Shown: one piece after another, positions 1 to 6,596 of the stretch
Layout of the letters: each line of letters begins with the position of its first letter
Numbering within the stretch: the stretch's first letter is position 1
IMG/VR virus record: IMGVR_UViG_3300050821_000527
Span: 1 to 20,933 of that record
Origin: a virus
Strand: one strand, 5' to 3'
Length of the DNA stretch: 20,933 nucleotides
Made by a program: the position numbers and the translations under genes
Notes under the pieces: generated by a model
Database searches by the model: none
What the model saw: only the letters and a program-made list of their open reading frames with translations
What the model was told of the DNA's origin: nothing

Positions 1-890
1 GTTACAAGCTGAGTCAATCGGGTGGGCTCTCTTTCGAGGCAGTAATTGTCAAGGACGGGAACGATATCAAGGTGCTTTCCAATCGCGAAGGTAGCTGGGG
101 CGAAGACAAGGACATTGGCTTCGCTGACCTAGTAATGCCTGAGCAGAAGCTTTCCGATTGGGAAGTTACGACGCTGGAACCTGGTGAGCTTCCGACGCTT
201 ACCCAACGCGCGACTGATCGTCGTCAGCTAGACACCACTGATATTGAATATTACACCGCAGAGAGTATCGGCCCAAATCGCGAGCGCACCCCCGAGGGTT
301 TTCTGATTTGCTACGATGTCCCGGTGGCCCGCATCGGTGAAATGATCTACGCTCCAAAGGAGGTTCCGAAGGAGCTAGGCTCCGGGCCAGACGGTCGTGT
401 TCGTGTCACCCGCAGCGAGGCAGAGGTGTTCGACCCGCGTTCGTTGGCCTCGCTCAACGGTAAGCCAGTTACTGATGATCATCCGCCGAAGGACGTGGAC
501 CCCAAGAACTGGAAGCAGTACACGAAGGGCTTTGTCGTTAAGCCTCGCCGTGGCGAAGACGACCAAGATGACTTCGTGGTCGTTGACATGATCATTTATG
601 ACTACGACATGATTGAAGACATCGAGTCAGGAAAGCGCGAGGTTTCCTGCGGTTACAATCCTGACTATCTCCAGCTACTCGATCCTGATACGCTGGAACC
701 TATCCCGGGGCGTGGTGAGCAAGTACGTATTCGCTACAACCACCTGGCTCTGGTTCAGAGCGGGCGATGCGGCCCGAACTGCGCAATCGGTGACCAACGT
801 ACCGTTGATGAGGAACCTGTCCCAGACACGTTCTTCACGCCCGCCAGGGCGAGGCGGCTAAATCGGTTGCTGCGGCGCATGAGTAGATAA
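1..890 (+). CDS. DUF2213 phage protein, prohead protease-like (5' partial)
   Basis: The reading frame is open from base 3, so the gene begins upstream of the window; GTG at 72 is internal to the open frame and has no convincing ribosome binding site. About the first 68 visible residues are unassigned. The DUF2213 domain follows, from roughly base 220 to 800. Its landmarks are an N-terminal strand region (EGFLICYDVPVARIGEMIY), the motif GKPVTDDHPP near 460-490 and NHLALVQSGRCGPNC near 740-785. DUF2213 proteins lie just before scaffold and capsid genes in many phages and are thought to act as head maturation proteases; the conserved His and Ser/Cys positions fit that but do not prove it. In many relatives an acidic tail is fused to this domain; here the next gene seems to carry it. 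RATD at 207-218 lies just before the domain and may be a processing site. Confidence 0.85.
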   Translation, partial: YKLSQSGGLSFEAVIVKDGNDIKVLSNREGSWGEDKDIGFADLVMPEQKLSDWEVTTLEPGELPTLTQRATDRRQLDTTDIEYYTAESIGPNRERTPEGFLICYDVPVARIGEMIYAPKEVPKELGSGPDGRVRVTRSEAEVFDPRSLASLNGKPVTDDHPPKDVDPKNWKQYTKGFVVKPRRGEDDQDDFVVVDMIIYDYDMIEDIESGKREVSCGYNPDYLQLLDPDTLEPIPGRGEQVRIRYNHLALVQSGRCGPNCAIGDQRTVDEEPVPDTFFTPARARRLNRLLRRMSR

Positions 891-924
891 CCCTGTAAAC
901 CACTAAACATAAGGAGAGCCTTTT

Positions 925-1965
925 ATGGCTAAGAGAACCAATGCAGTTACCCGGGCGTTTCGTAAGCTTGGACGGGCGTTTGCCGCCAAGGACGAACGCG
1001 CGTTCGAAGATGCGATGGACGAACTGGAAGAGCATGTGGAAGAGCCTTCCGAAGATGAGCAGCCGGAAATCGAGGTGCACAACCACGTGCCCGATTACCG
1101 GGGCATGGACAACGGGCGCGGCGAATTGCCCGAGAAGGACCCGCCTGGCTTCGATCGTGCTCATGACGAGGAAGAGATGCCGCCTTGGTTCAAGAAGGAG
1201 AAGGAGGCCAACGACAAGCGCTTCAAGGCCATGAGCGATACGCTTGAGGAACTCAGGAAGGGTGACCGTCGCAACAAGGACGGCGAGCTTCCGGAAGAGT
1301 TGGAAGAGCACGAGTTCGGAAAGGGCGAAGACGAAACGGCCTCTGAGGAGAACCTGGAGATGGATCGTCACCGCGACCGTAGCCGTGACGAACCGTCGGA
1401 GCGCGAAGAGATGGCTGAGCGCATCAAGGAGCGGGGTGGTGATCGTCGTCGCAACGCCGACAAGCGGGACGAAGCCAACAAGGAAATCCTTGGTGAGCTT
1501 GAGTTCGAAGCTCCTCCCGGCACTGGCGACAAGGCCCGCCGCGCCACCGACAGCCGGTACCTGGAAGATGCGTTCCAGGACACGCTATCCAAGGCGGAAG
1601 TTCTTGCCCCGGGTATCGCCCTGCCGACCTTCGACAGCAAGGCTTCTCCGGTCCGGACCTTCGGTCAGATCGCGAGGCTTCGGCAAACGGCCCTCGACCT
1701 CGCCTATAACAAGGCGGGCACGCGGGGCGTCATCGACGCAGCGATGGGTGGTCGCACGATGGATTCGAAGCGGATGTCGCATGCATCCACCCGTGTCCTG
1801 TTCAATGCGGCGGCCTCGACTGTCGGTTCCAGCAACAACCACCGGGCCACAGACCGTTCGTCTTACGACGGCGGCGGCACTCGTGGTGGAAACGCTGCTG
1901 GTGGTATCCAGTCGATTGCGGAACTGAACAAGGTGAACCGCGAAAAATACGCTGCGAAGCACTAA
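925..1965 (+). CDS. Charged scaffold-like head assembly protein
   Basis: A 346-residue protein with a clear ribosome binding site (AAGGAGAG, 911-918) before ATG at 925. Residues 1 to about 200 are dominated by Glu, Asp, Lys and Arg, with predicted helix and low complexity, as in phage scaffolds. The C-terminal part (about 205-346) is more ordered: RATD at 206-209, a helical core with LAPGIALPTFDSKASP, then a Gly/Ser-rich stretch with a second RATD at 307-310 and a helical end. Related sequence often forms the C-terminal extension of DUF2213 proteins, so this looks like a split of that arrangement. Lying between protease and cement/capsid genes, it would fill the prohead and be removed on maturation. 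The scaffold role is inferred from position and composition; a head-associated protein of another kind is possible. Confidence 0.7.
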   Translation: MAKRTNAVTRAFRKLGRAFAAKDERAFEDAMDELEEHVEEPSEDEQPEIEVHNHVPDYRGMDNGRGELPEKDPPGFDRAHDEEEMPPWFKKEKEANDKRFKAMSDTLEELRKGDRRNKDGELPEELEEHEFGKGEDETASEENLEMDRHRDRSRDEPSEREEMAERIKERGGDRRRNADKRDEANKEILGELEFEAPPGTGDKARRATDSRYLEDAFQDTLSKAEVLAPGIALPTFDSKASPVRTFGQIARLRQTALDLAYNKAGTRGVIDAAMGGRTMDSKRMSHASTRVLFNAAASTVGSSNNHRATDRSSYDGGGTRGGNAAGGIQSIAELNKVNREKYAAKH

Positions 1966-1977
1966 CAAGCGCTTCGC
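1954..1977 (+). other. Hairpin spanning the scaffold stop codon
   Basis: GCGAAGC at 1954-1960 pairs perfectly with GCTTCGC at 1971-1977 around a 10-base loop that holds the TAA stop (1963-1965). There is no T-run after it, so it is not a typical rho-independent terminator. It could stabilise or process mRNA between the scaffold gene and the highly expressed cement and capsid genes, or be chance. Confidence 0.35.
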
Positions 1978-2012
1978 CTCAAGCAACAACTTCAACAAGG
2001 AGCTCAGGAGTT

Positions 2013-2639
2013 ATGAAACTCATCACGAACGATAAGGCGCTGCTGATGGCCGCGCCTGCCTTATTGCGGGGCCGTTCTCTTGGCCGTTACCGCACGCTGG
2101 ACACCGCGATTGCCTTCCGCATGGGAATGGGTTTCCCGGGCGATGTCAATCGCGGCCATCCCGCTTCGATCCAACCGGCGCTCAACTCGCCGATCAACCC
2201 GATCACGCTCTATGGTCAGCCCTGCGTCGTTGACACGGCTGGTGGCGCCAACGCTGGTGTTCGCCCGCTCTCCGTTGGTGACGGGGCGCTCACCTCGATC
2301 TGGGGTGTCGTTGTTCGGCCCTACCCGATCCAGCAGGCCACAACTTCGAACCAGAGCGGTGCCGTGCCTTACGGTGCGGTGGCTCCGCCGACGCAACAGC
2401 CGGTGGATGTGATTCGTGGCGGCTACGTCATGGTCACCTGCGGCGTCCTCAACGGTGCTCCGGCCAAGGGCGGCGCGGTCTTTATCTGGATTGCGGCGTC
2501 GGGTGGTGGTCACGTCCAGGGCGGCTTCGAAGGCGCGGCGTCGGGTGGTAATACCATTGCGTTGGACGTCACCGACTACTCTTGGAACTCCCCTGCGGAT
2601 TCCAATGGTGTCGCCGAACTCATCCTGAACAAGTTCTAA
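2013..2639 (+). CDS. Structural cement / head decoration protein
   Basis: A 208-residue protein preceded by AGGAGCTCAGGAG. After an N-terminal stretch carrying RGRSLGRYRTLD (residues 19-30), the chain is Gly-, Val- and Ala-rich beta protein. It has motifs typical of phage structural cement proteins: NPITLYGQPCVVDT, GVRPLSVGD, SIWGVVVRPYPIQQ and a central GGYVMVTCGV strand. Such proteins sit on or between capsomers and stabilise the expanded head; they are commonly encoded directly before DUF2184-type capsid genes, as here. The N-terminal motif recurs at the start of the next gene, suggesting a shared maturation or assembly signal. The fold assignment rests on motif pattern and position. A fibre-like head protein is the main alternative. 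Confidence 0.75.
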   Translation: MKLITNDKALLMAAPALLRGRSLGRYRTLDTAIAFRMGMGFPGDVNRGHPASIQPALNSPINPITLYGQPCVVDTAGGANAGVRPLSVGDGALTSIWGVVVRPYPIQQATTSNQSGAVPYGAVAPPTQQPVDVIRGGYVMVTCGVLNGAPAKGGAVFIWIAASGGGHVQGGFEGAASGGNTIALDVTDYSWNSPADSNGVAELILNKF

Positions 2640-2670
2640 TCGGCGCGAAGCCAGAAAAGGATATTCCAAA

Positions 2671-3825
2671 ATGAAACACGAACGCTTGGTTCGCGGCCGA
2701 AGCCTTGGCCGCTACCGGACGACCGACATGCTGACCTATGACAGCCGTGGCTACCAGGCCATGGATGAGTCAGGCAATCAGCGTGGCAAGGTCTTCGCTC
2801 AGGCCTACAAGACCCACGACAATCGCACGGTGGATTCCTCCGGTGCGTTCCTGGTGGGTGAGTTGGAGCGTCTTGACTTAACGCTCCACGAGCCGCTGGC
2901 CGCCGTTACCTGGGGCCGCGACATCGACCTTCGCGAAGACGTGACGACTGCTGACGAAGTGAGTTCTTTCACCACTTCGACCTATACCTCTGCTGGTGGC
3001 CTCGGTACCGGCGCAGGCGTCGGCAACTCGAAGTCCTGGATTGGTAAGAACACCAACCAGGTCTCCCGGGTCAGCGTCGATATCGCGAAGATCACCCAGC
3101 CACTGATTCCTTGGGGCAAGGAAATTGCCTACACGGTGTTGGAACTGGAAAGCGCCGCGCGAATCGGCCGCCCGGTGGACGAGCAGAAGTACAAGGCACT
3201 TCAGCTGGCTCACCAGATGGAAATTGACGAAATGGTCTACTACGGAGACACCCCAGGTGCCTTCTATGGCCTCGTCAACTCCAACAACCGCACCACCACT
3301 GATGCGGTCACCAACGTCGCCAACGTTGCCAACGGGGCGCAGAACTCGCCCCTTTGGACCAGCAAGACGCCCGACGAAATTCTTCAGGACTTCAACGAGG
3401 CCCTGACGAGTGCGTGGGCTGCTTCTGGTTGGGCCATCCTGCCGGATAGTGTTCTTCTTCCACCGGCAGATTTCGGCTACATCGCCACCCAGAAGGTGTC
3501 GAGCGCCGGTAACGTGAGCATCCTCAACTACGTGCTGGAGAATAACATCACGGCTCGTCAGGGCGGTGCAACGCTGGACATCAAGTCACTGAAGTGGTGC
3601 CTCGGTACTGGCGTCGGCGGCACAGTGACAGTGGGCGCTGCCGGTCATGACCGGATGGTGGTCTACACAAAGGACAAGGATCGGGTGCGTTACCCGATGA
3701 CACTCCTGGCGAAGACGCCACTCCAATATGACTCGATTTGGCACCGCAGTACTTATTATGGCAGGCTTGGTGTATGCGAGATAGTCTACCCGGAGTTGCT
3801 CTGCTATCGCGACGGATTAAGCTGA
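2671..3825 (+). CDS. Major capsid protein, DUF2184 family
   Basis: A 384-residue protein, the usual length for DUF2184 capsid proteins, which adopt the HK97 fold. Ribosome binding site AAAAGGA lies at 2655-2661. Residues 8-19 carry the RGRSLGRYRTTD motif shared with the cement protein. Family features follow: an N-terminal segment with FLVGELERLDLTLHEPL, a stretch rich in Thr, Ser and Gly around SFTTSTYTSAGGLGTG that may form the extended loop, ITQPLIPWGKEIAYTVLELE, then IGRPVDEQKYKAL and EIDEMVYYGD. The end, with YGRLGVCEIVYPELLCYRDG, also fits the family, so the gene is complete. It forms the icosahedral shell. If the N-terminal motif is a cleavage site, the mature protein would lack about 19 residues. 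Confidence 0.93.
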   Translation: MKHERLVRGRSLGRYRTTDMLTYDSRGYQAMDESGNQRGKVFAQAYKTHDNRTVDSSGAFLVGELERLDLTLHEPLAAVTWGRDIDLREDVTTADEVSSFTTSTYTSAGGLGTGAGVGNSKSWIGKNTNQVSRVSVDIAKITQPLIPWGKEIAYTVLELESAARIGRPVDEQKYKALQLAHQMEIDEMVYYGDTPGAFYGLVNSNNRTTTDAVTNVANVANGAQNSPLWTSKTPDEILQDFNEALTSAWAASGWAILPDSVLLPPADFGYIATQKVSSAGNVSILNYVLENNITARQGGATLDIKSLKWCLGTGVGGTVTVGAAGHDRMVVYTKDKDRVRYPMTLLAKTPLQYDSIWHRSTYYGRLGVCEIVYPELLCYRDGLS

Positions 3826-3838
3826 GAGATCAACGGTT

Positions 3839-3883
3839 TAGCCCCCGAGCTACTTTTGGGTAACCTCCAGCAATTAGGGGCTA
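3839..3883 (+). terminator. Possible weak terminator or attenuator after the capsid gene
   Basis: TAGCCCC (3839-3845) and GGGGCTA (3877-3883) form a perfect 7-bp stem with a 31-base loop, followed by only TTTCC. The long loop and short T-run make it a poor intrinsic terminator. It lies just after the capsid stop and could trim or stabilise the capsid transcript. Confidence 0.3.
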
Positions 3884-3907
3884 TTTCCAGAACGAACTAG
3901 ACGTTTT

Positions 3908-3950
3908 CGGGTTGAGTATGTATAGCTACGGCTAGAATTTACTCAACCCG
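3908..3950 (+). promoter_or_regulatory. Strong hairpin abutting the endonuclease ribosome binding site
   Basis: CGGGTTGAGTA (3908-3918) pairs perfectly with TACTCAACCCG (3940-3950). Inside the 21-base loop is a second stem, TAGC (3923-3926) with GCTA (3931-3934), closed by TACG; as RNA this is C(UACG)G, a very stable UNCG tetraloop. The outer arm ends on the first G of the likely ribosome binding site GGAG (3950-3953), seven bases before the GTG at 3961. The structure also contains TTGAGT (3912-3917) and TAGAAT (3933-3938), a promoter-like pair with a short 15-base spacer. In T4, hairpins upstream of free-standing homing endonuclease genes block translation on long transcripts; a similar role here is inference. 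Confidence 0.65.
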
Positions 3951-3960
3951 GAGACGAAAC

Positions 3961-4188
3961 GTGACAGATGACGCGCAGGTAATTTATATCTACGCCCTCT
4001 ACGACGAAACCGACGAGCGACTGCACCCTGATTGGAGACCTTGGGGCGATAAGTGGATTCGCTATATCGGGCGAGCCCATACTCCAGAGAAGCGGTTGAC
4101 TGAGCATCTTCATGACTCAAAAAAGAACAACAAGACCCGAAAGCAGAAGTGGATCAGAAGTGTTCTCAAAGAAAGGAGCGTTACCTAA
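3961..4188 (+). CDS. GIY-YIG homing endonuclease, N-terminal fragment
   Basis: A 75-codon frame starting at GTG 3961 with GGAG at 3950-3953. It encodes the catalytic start of a GIY-YIG nuclease: VIYIYALYDE for the GIY strand, IRYIGRAHTPEKRLTEHL for the YIG strand and the helix with the catalytic Arg, and KQKWIRSVLKE for the following helix. In a whole domain the chain should continue with the strand and the Glu-bearing segment; that segment lies one base over, in the frame that runs to 5086. The gene is therefore broken by a +1 shift at about 4168-4176 (AAAGAAAGG). Without it, translation stops at TAA 4186-4188. It sits alone between the capsid gene and the next phage gene, as free-standing homing endonucleases do, and is richer in Lys and A than its neighbours, suggesting transfer. 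Confidence 0.75.
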   Translation: MTDDAQVIYIYALYDETDERLHPDWRPWGDKWIRYIGRAHTPEKRLTEHLHDSKKNNKTRKQKWIRSVLKERSVT

Positions 4189-5086
4189 GCTGGCTGTTCT
4201 AGAGAAGACTACATTGAAGGAATGGCGAAAGCGCGAGCGGCATTGGATCGCTAAATTTTCTAGGAGACAGTTGACTAACGGCACCCTCGGGGGTGACGGG
4301 CTTGTTGACGCAGATGAAGCGGTACGGAAAGCAATTTCTGAGAAGACCGCGATCAAACTCCAAGGCAATCAGTTTAGAAAGGGTATTGGTTGGATTACTA
4401 ACGGTGACGTTAACCAGTGTTGGCCAAAAACTGAGCCAATGCCTCAAGGGTTTCGTCCTGGACTAACTGGAAGTGCCAAGTATCTTCGCCAAGAAATTGT
4501 AATCCGCCCTCGTGAGATCACTAACGGTTTGGAGACGAAGAAGCTAGGGCCAGATGAGCCTCTACCAGAGGGTTGGTTCTACGGTCGAAGGGGTAAATGC
4601 GGGCCTCTTTCTGAAGAGCATAAGGCGTCAATTGGTAGAAGCAATTCAGGAAAGAAGCGACCCTGGGCCAGAAAAACTGCTAAGCTCGCTCACGCTAAGG
4701 TTAGAGGCTCGCACTGGATAACCAACGGGACAGAGGAACAATTTTTCAAGGGCGAAGATTTACCAGAGGGCTGGCGACGCGGGCGACTTCCCTCTAACAA
4801 ACCGAAGAAGCCCAAGAAGCCGCGCCCAAAGAAGCGTAAGTACAACGGACAGACGAAGGAACAACGCGCGTTCCACAAGCGCATGAAAGTTATGATCACT
4901 GACCTGCGTTGGATAACCAACGGGACCGAGCGCAAACGGATTAACAAGAACGAATCTTTGCCAGAGGGTTGGAGTTACCTTCAGGGAAGCAGCCGCTGGA
5001 TAACGAATGGGGTGCGCAACCAGATGATCCTTCCGGACCAGCCAATCCCAAACGGATGGAGACTGGGAATGACAAAAGGCGTATGA
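4112..5086 (+). CDS. GIY-YIG homing endonuclease, C-terminal part with NUMOD3-like motif and ITNG repeats
   Basis: The frame opens with ATG at 4112, but residues 1-19 merely overlap the upstream fragment in another frame. Meaningful sequence starts at about 4169 with KKGALPKLAVLEKTT. Then comes RERHWIAKF, whose Glu-class segment belongs to the GIY-YIG core, and LTNGTLGGDG, the usual end of that domain. The DNA-binding part follows: PLSEEHKASIGRSNSGKKRP (residues 165-184) is a NUMOD3-like motif, and five repeats of the form W-ITNG, about 12 residues, PEGW, occur at residues 94-118, 135-159, 202-224, 267-289 and 296-319. A Lys/Pro-rich basic linker lies at 230-243. Together with the 3961 fragment this is one ancestral gene of about 375 codons. 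Whether it still makes nuclease depends on frameshifting, or on the shift being a sequence error. The internal AAAGGAG at 4172-4178 could permit reinitiation, but no good start follows. Confidence 0.75.
   Translation: MTQKRTTRPESRSGSEVFSKKGALPKLAVLEKTTLKEWRKRERHWIAKFSRRQLTNGTLGGDGLVDADEAVRKAISEKTAIKLQGNQFRKGIGWITNGDVNQCWPKTEPMPQGFRPGLTGSAKYLRQEIVIRPREITNGLETKKLGPDEPLPEGWFYGRRGKCGPLSEEHKASIGRSNSGKKRPWARKTAKLAHAKVRGSHWITNGTEEQFFKGEDLPEGWRRGRLPSNKPKKPKKPRPKKRKYNGQTKEQRAFHKRMKVMITDLRWITNGTERKRINKNESLPEGWSYLQGSSRWITNGVRNQMILPDQPIPNGWRLGMTKGV
4391..5068 (+). repeat. Five degenerate coding repeats (ITNG...PEGW modules)
   Basis: Five imperfect repeats of about 75 bases lie at 4391-4465, 4514-4588, 4715-4783, 4910-4978 and 4997-5068. 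Each encodes [WE]ITNG, a variable middle of 11-13 residues and a P-x-G-[WF] end, usually PEGW. At DNA level only the 'ggataaccaacgg' cores are well conserved. Repeats 2 and 3 are separated by the NUMOD3-like segment, and 3 and 4 by a basic linker. The pattern matches repeats seen in DNA-binding tails of phage homing endonucleases. Confidence 0.7.
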
Positions 5087-5117
5087 TTAAGAGTAAGAAT
5101 CAACAGGAGTCATACGA

Positions 5118-5408
5118 ATGAGTTTCAAGGACAAGTACTTCTGTTACTGTGGCAACCATGTCGCCTATGGCAAGGTTGCCGATCAATTCGACGGGGTACT
5201 GCTGCTGCGGCTCGATAGTTGTAGCGACCCGCTTAACCGGGGCAACCTGATCGCAACTCCGGTTGAGGTTGTTTTTGAAACCTTCGACAGCGAGTACTTC
5301 GCTCAGTGGATGTTTTTCGAGACCGAAGAGAAAATGCAGAAGTACCGCGATCATCTGGACGATATTTGTGAGGACAAAACTCCCAAGATCGTTTCCATCA
5401 AGAAATAG
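5118..5408 (+). CDS. Hypothetical acidic protein
   Basis: A 96-residue protein with a good ribosome binding site (CAGGAG, 5104-5109) before ATG at 5118. I do not recognise a family. It begins with SFKDKYFCYCGNHV, a CxC pair that could bind metal or be chance. Next come strands with DGVLLLRLDSCSDP, then an aromatic, acidic part (FETFDSEYFAQWMFFETEE) and a helix ending in a Lys tail. No signal peptide or membrane segment is seen. An almost equally long open frame exists on the opposite strand over the same bases, but only the plus-strand frame has a ribosome binding site and fits the direction of transcription. It is the first intact gene after the endonuclease insertion. Confidence 0.7.
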   Translation: MSFKDKYFCYCGNHVAYGKVADQFDGVLLLRLDSCSDPLNRGNLIATPVEVVFETFDSEYFAQWMFFETEEKMQKYRDHLDDICEDKTPKIVSIKK

Positions 5409-5460
5409 CATGGCCTAGTCCAAGCTATACCGAAGCCAACAGGAAAAGGAGATACATTCC

Positions 5461-6003
5461 ATGGCAACAGAACGCATTCGTTTTCCCGGTGATCCAGTCC
5501 CGGGTGAGACTGGTGACCCCAACTCGAAGCCGAATATTCCCCTCAGTGCCAGCGTCCAAGGCGTCACGCAGGAATTGCTCAACAAGAAGGACAAGGAGGC
5601 CGAACAGCCGAAAGACTTCCGGCCCAAGAAAGCGTTGAAGGACAGCGACGACGAAGATGATATCTCTGAGGAGACCGAAGGTCCGGCCTACGAGCGCGAG
5701 CGTATCGGAGCCCGCATCGGTGTCCCAGTCGAAGAGGCCGCCAAGGTCGAAGTCTACGAGAAAGCGCTCGATACTGAGCAAGTGGTGCCCTGCATCTTCC
5801 GCAGTACCGTACATCTCAATCACGCAGGCCTGATGCACCACTGGAATCCAGGCGTACACCTTGTACCCCTCTCAATTGCGGGTGACAAGGAAGCCGGTCA
5901 GAAGATGCACTGGTGGCTGCGTCACAACCGCGTGAAAAGAACGGGCGCACCCCAGGCCAATCCGCGATTGCAGCCCGACGACGAAGACGAAGAAGCTGCA
6001 TAG
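5461..6003 (+). CDS. Hypothetical protein with disordered N-terminal half
   Basis: A 180-residue protein with a strong ribosome binding site (AAAAGGAGA, 5444-5452) before ATG at 5461. Residues 1 to about 85 are Pro-, Glu-, Asp- and Lys-rich and probably unstructured. Residues about 90-160 look folded: AAKVEVYEKALDTEQVVPCI, FRSTVHLNHAGLMHHWNPGVHLV, and an amphipathic stretch with GQKMHWWLRHNRVKRTG. Four His and several Trp cluster in this part. The last residues are acidic. No family is recognised. It directly precedes a strong terminator, so it is probably the last gene of the transcript that starts in the head region. Confidence 0.7.
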   Translation: MATERIRFPGDPVPGETGDPNSKPNIPLSASVQGVTQELLNKKDKEAEQPKDFRPKKALKDSDDEDDISEETEGPAYERERIGARIGVPVEEAAKVEVYEKALDTEQVVPCIFRSTVHLNHAGLMHHWNPGVHLVPLSIAGDKEAGQKMHWWLRHNRVKRTGAPQANPRLQPDDEDEEAA

Positions 6004-6029
6004 AGCTACCCTCCCGATGGGTAAAACTC

Positions 6030-6080
6030 CCCCGCGTTCTTTCCTTGGTTCCTAGACTGGGAAAGAGCGCGGGGCTTTTT
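6030..6080 (+). terminator. Strong rho-independent terminator
   Basis: CCCCGCGTTCTTTCC (6030-6044) pairs with GGAAAGAGCGCGGGG (6060-6074) to make a 15-bp stem whose only irregularity is one G-T pair. The loop is 15 bases and the stem is followed by CTTTTT (6075-6080). On the opposite strand the same stem is followed by GAGTTTTA, so it may also stop leftward transcripts. It separates the head block from the accessory and neck genes. Confidence 0.9.
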
Positions 6081-6107
6081 GATTAGGACATTTTCAGGAG
6101 AACGACC

Positions 6108-6596
6108 ATGCCCCTTACCCCAGGTTCCTCGCAGGAAACCATCTCTAAGAATATCAAGGAAATGGTCAATTCAGGTCACCCCCAGAAACAGGCTGTTGCC
6201 GCTGCGATGAATGAGGCGGGAAAGAGTAATCAGAAAGATAGGAGAGACACGATGTCGAACAGCGACGGTGGTCCAGGTTCTGGTGTGCGTTTCGGGGCGA
6301 ATAGGCAGGAAGCTACTCAACACGCGCTTGAGGCTTCGAAAGAAAAACAACGCGAGTTTTTGGAACGTCAAAAAGCAACTGGCACTGGGGTGCAACCTAA
6401 GCACAAGACCGTCCCGGGATCGAAGGATCAGACCCAACCTGACCCTGCCGGCGGCCCGATGTCTACAAAAGGCCCGAGCGGCGGCAAGGTCAATAACCTA
6501 CCCGAGGCTGCGACCCCGAGCAGCAAACCCGCGAGCGACTGCGCGATGAGCCTCGACGCGATCAAGTCCGAAGGCAAGCGCATCGGGCGCTACTGA
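6108..6596 (+). CDS. Hypothetical protein with N-terminal 'PQKQAVAAA' motif
   Basis: A 162-residue protein with ribosome binding site CAGGAGA (6095-6101) before ATG at 6108. The first 40 residues ([16 protein letters not shown], then [15 protein letters not shown]) match a helical motif of small phage proteins, usually written as SKNI...GKPQKQAVAIA; its function is unknown to me. The rest is Gly-, Pro-, Lys- and Gln-rich and likely disordered, apart from a charged helix near 65-90 ([20 protein letters not shown]). It ends with [15 protein letters not shown]. An internal ATG at 6252 with GGAGAGA upstream could start a shorter form of 114 residues. It overlaps by 7 bases, tail to tail, with the minus-strand gene that follows. 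Confidence 0.7.
   Translation: MPLTPGSSQETISKNIKEMVNSGHPQKQAVAAAMNEAGKSNQKDRRDTMSNSDGGPGSGVRFGANRQEATQHALEASKEKQREFLERQKATGTGVQPKHKTVPGSKDQTQPDPAGGPMSTKGPSGGKVNNLPEAATPSSKPASDCAMSLDAIKSEGKRIGRY

Noticed and set aside
835-1371. Minus-strand open frame of 178 codons over the scaffold gene
   Set aside because: It lies antisense to a gene with a strong ribosome binding site and coherent composition; its own product is a Leu/Arg/Val-rich shadow with no binding site.
3826-3960. Possible group I intron around the endonuclease
   Set aside because: The capsid gene before it ends with the normal family C-terminus and its own stop, and no split coding gene surrounds the endonuclease, so it is free-standing.
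4391-5068. CRISPR-like array
   Set aside because: The repeats are degenerate, coding and of irregular spacing; they are protein modules. No CRISPR array is present in the window.
5081-5115. Inverted repeat GTATGA / TCATAC flanking the ribosome binding site of the 5118 gene
   Set aside because: Only six A/T-rich base pairs with a long loop; too weak to call a regulatory hairpin or insertion boundary.
5100-5411. Minus-strand open frame of 103 codons opposite the 5118 gene
   Set aside because: Similar length to the forward frame, but the forward frame has a ribosome binding site and matches the transcription direction.
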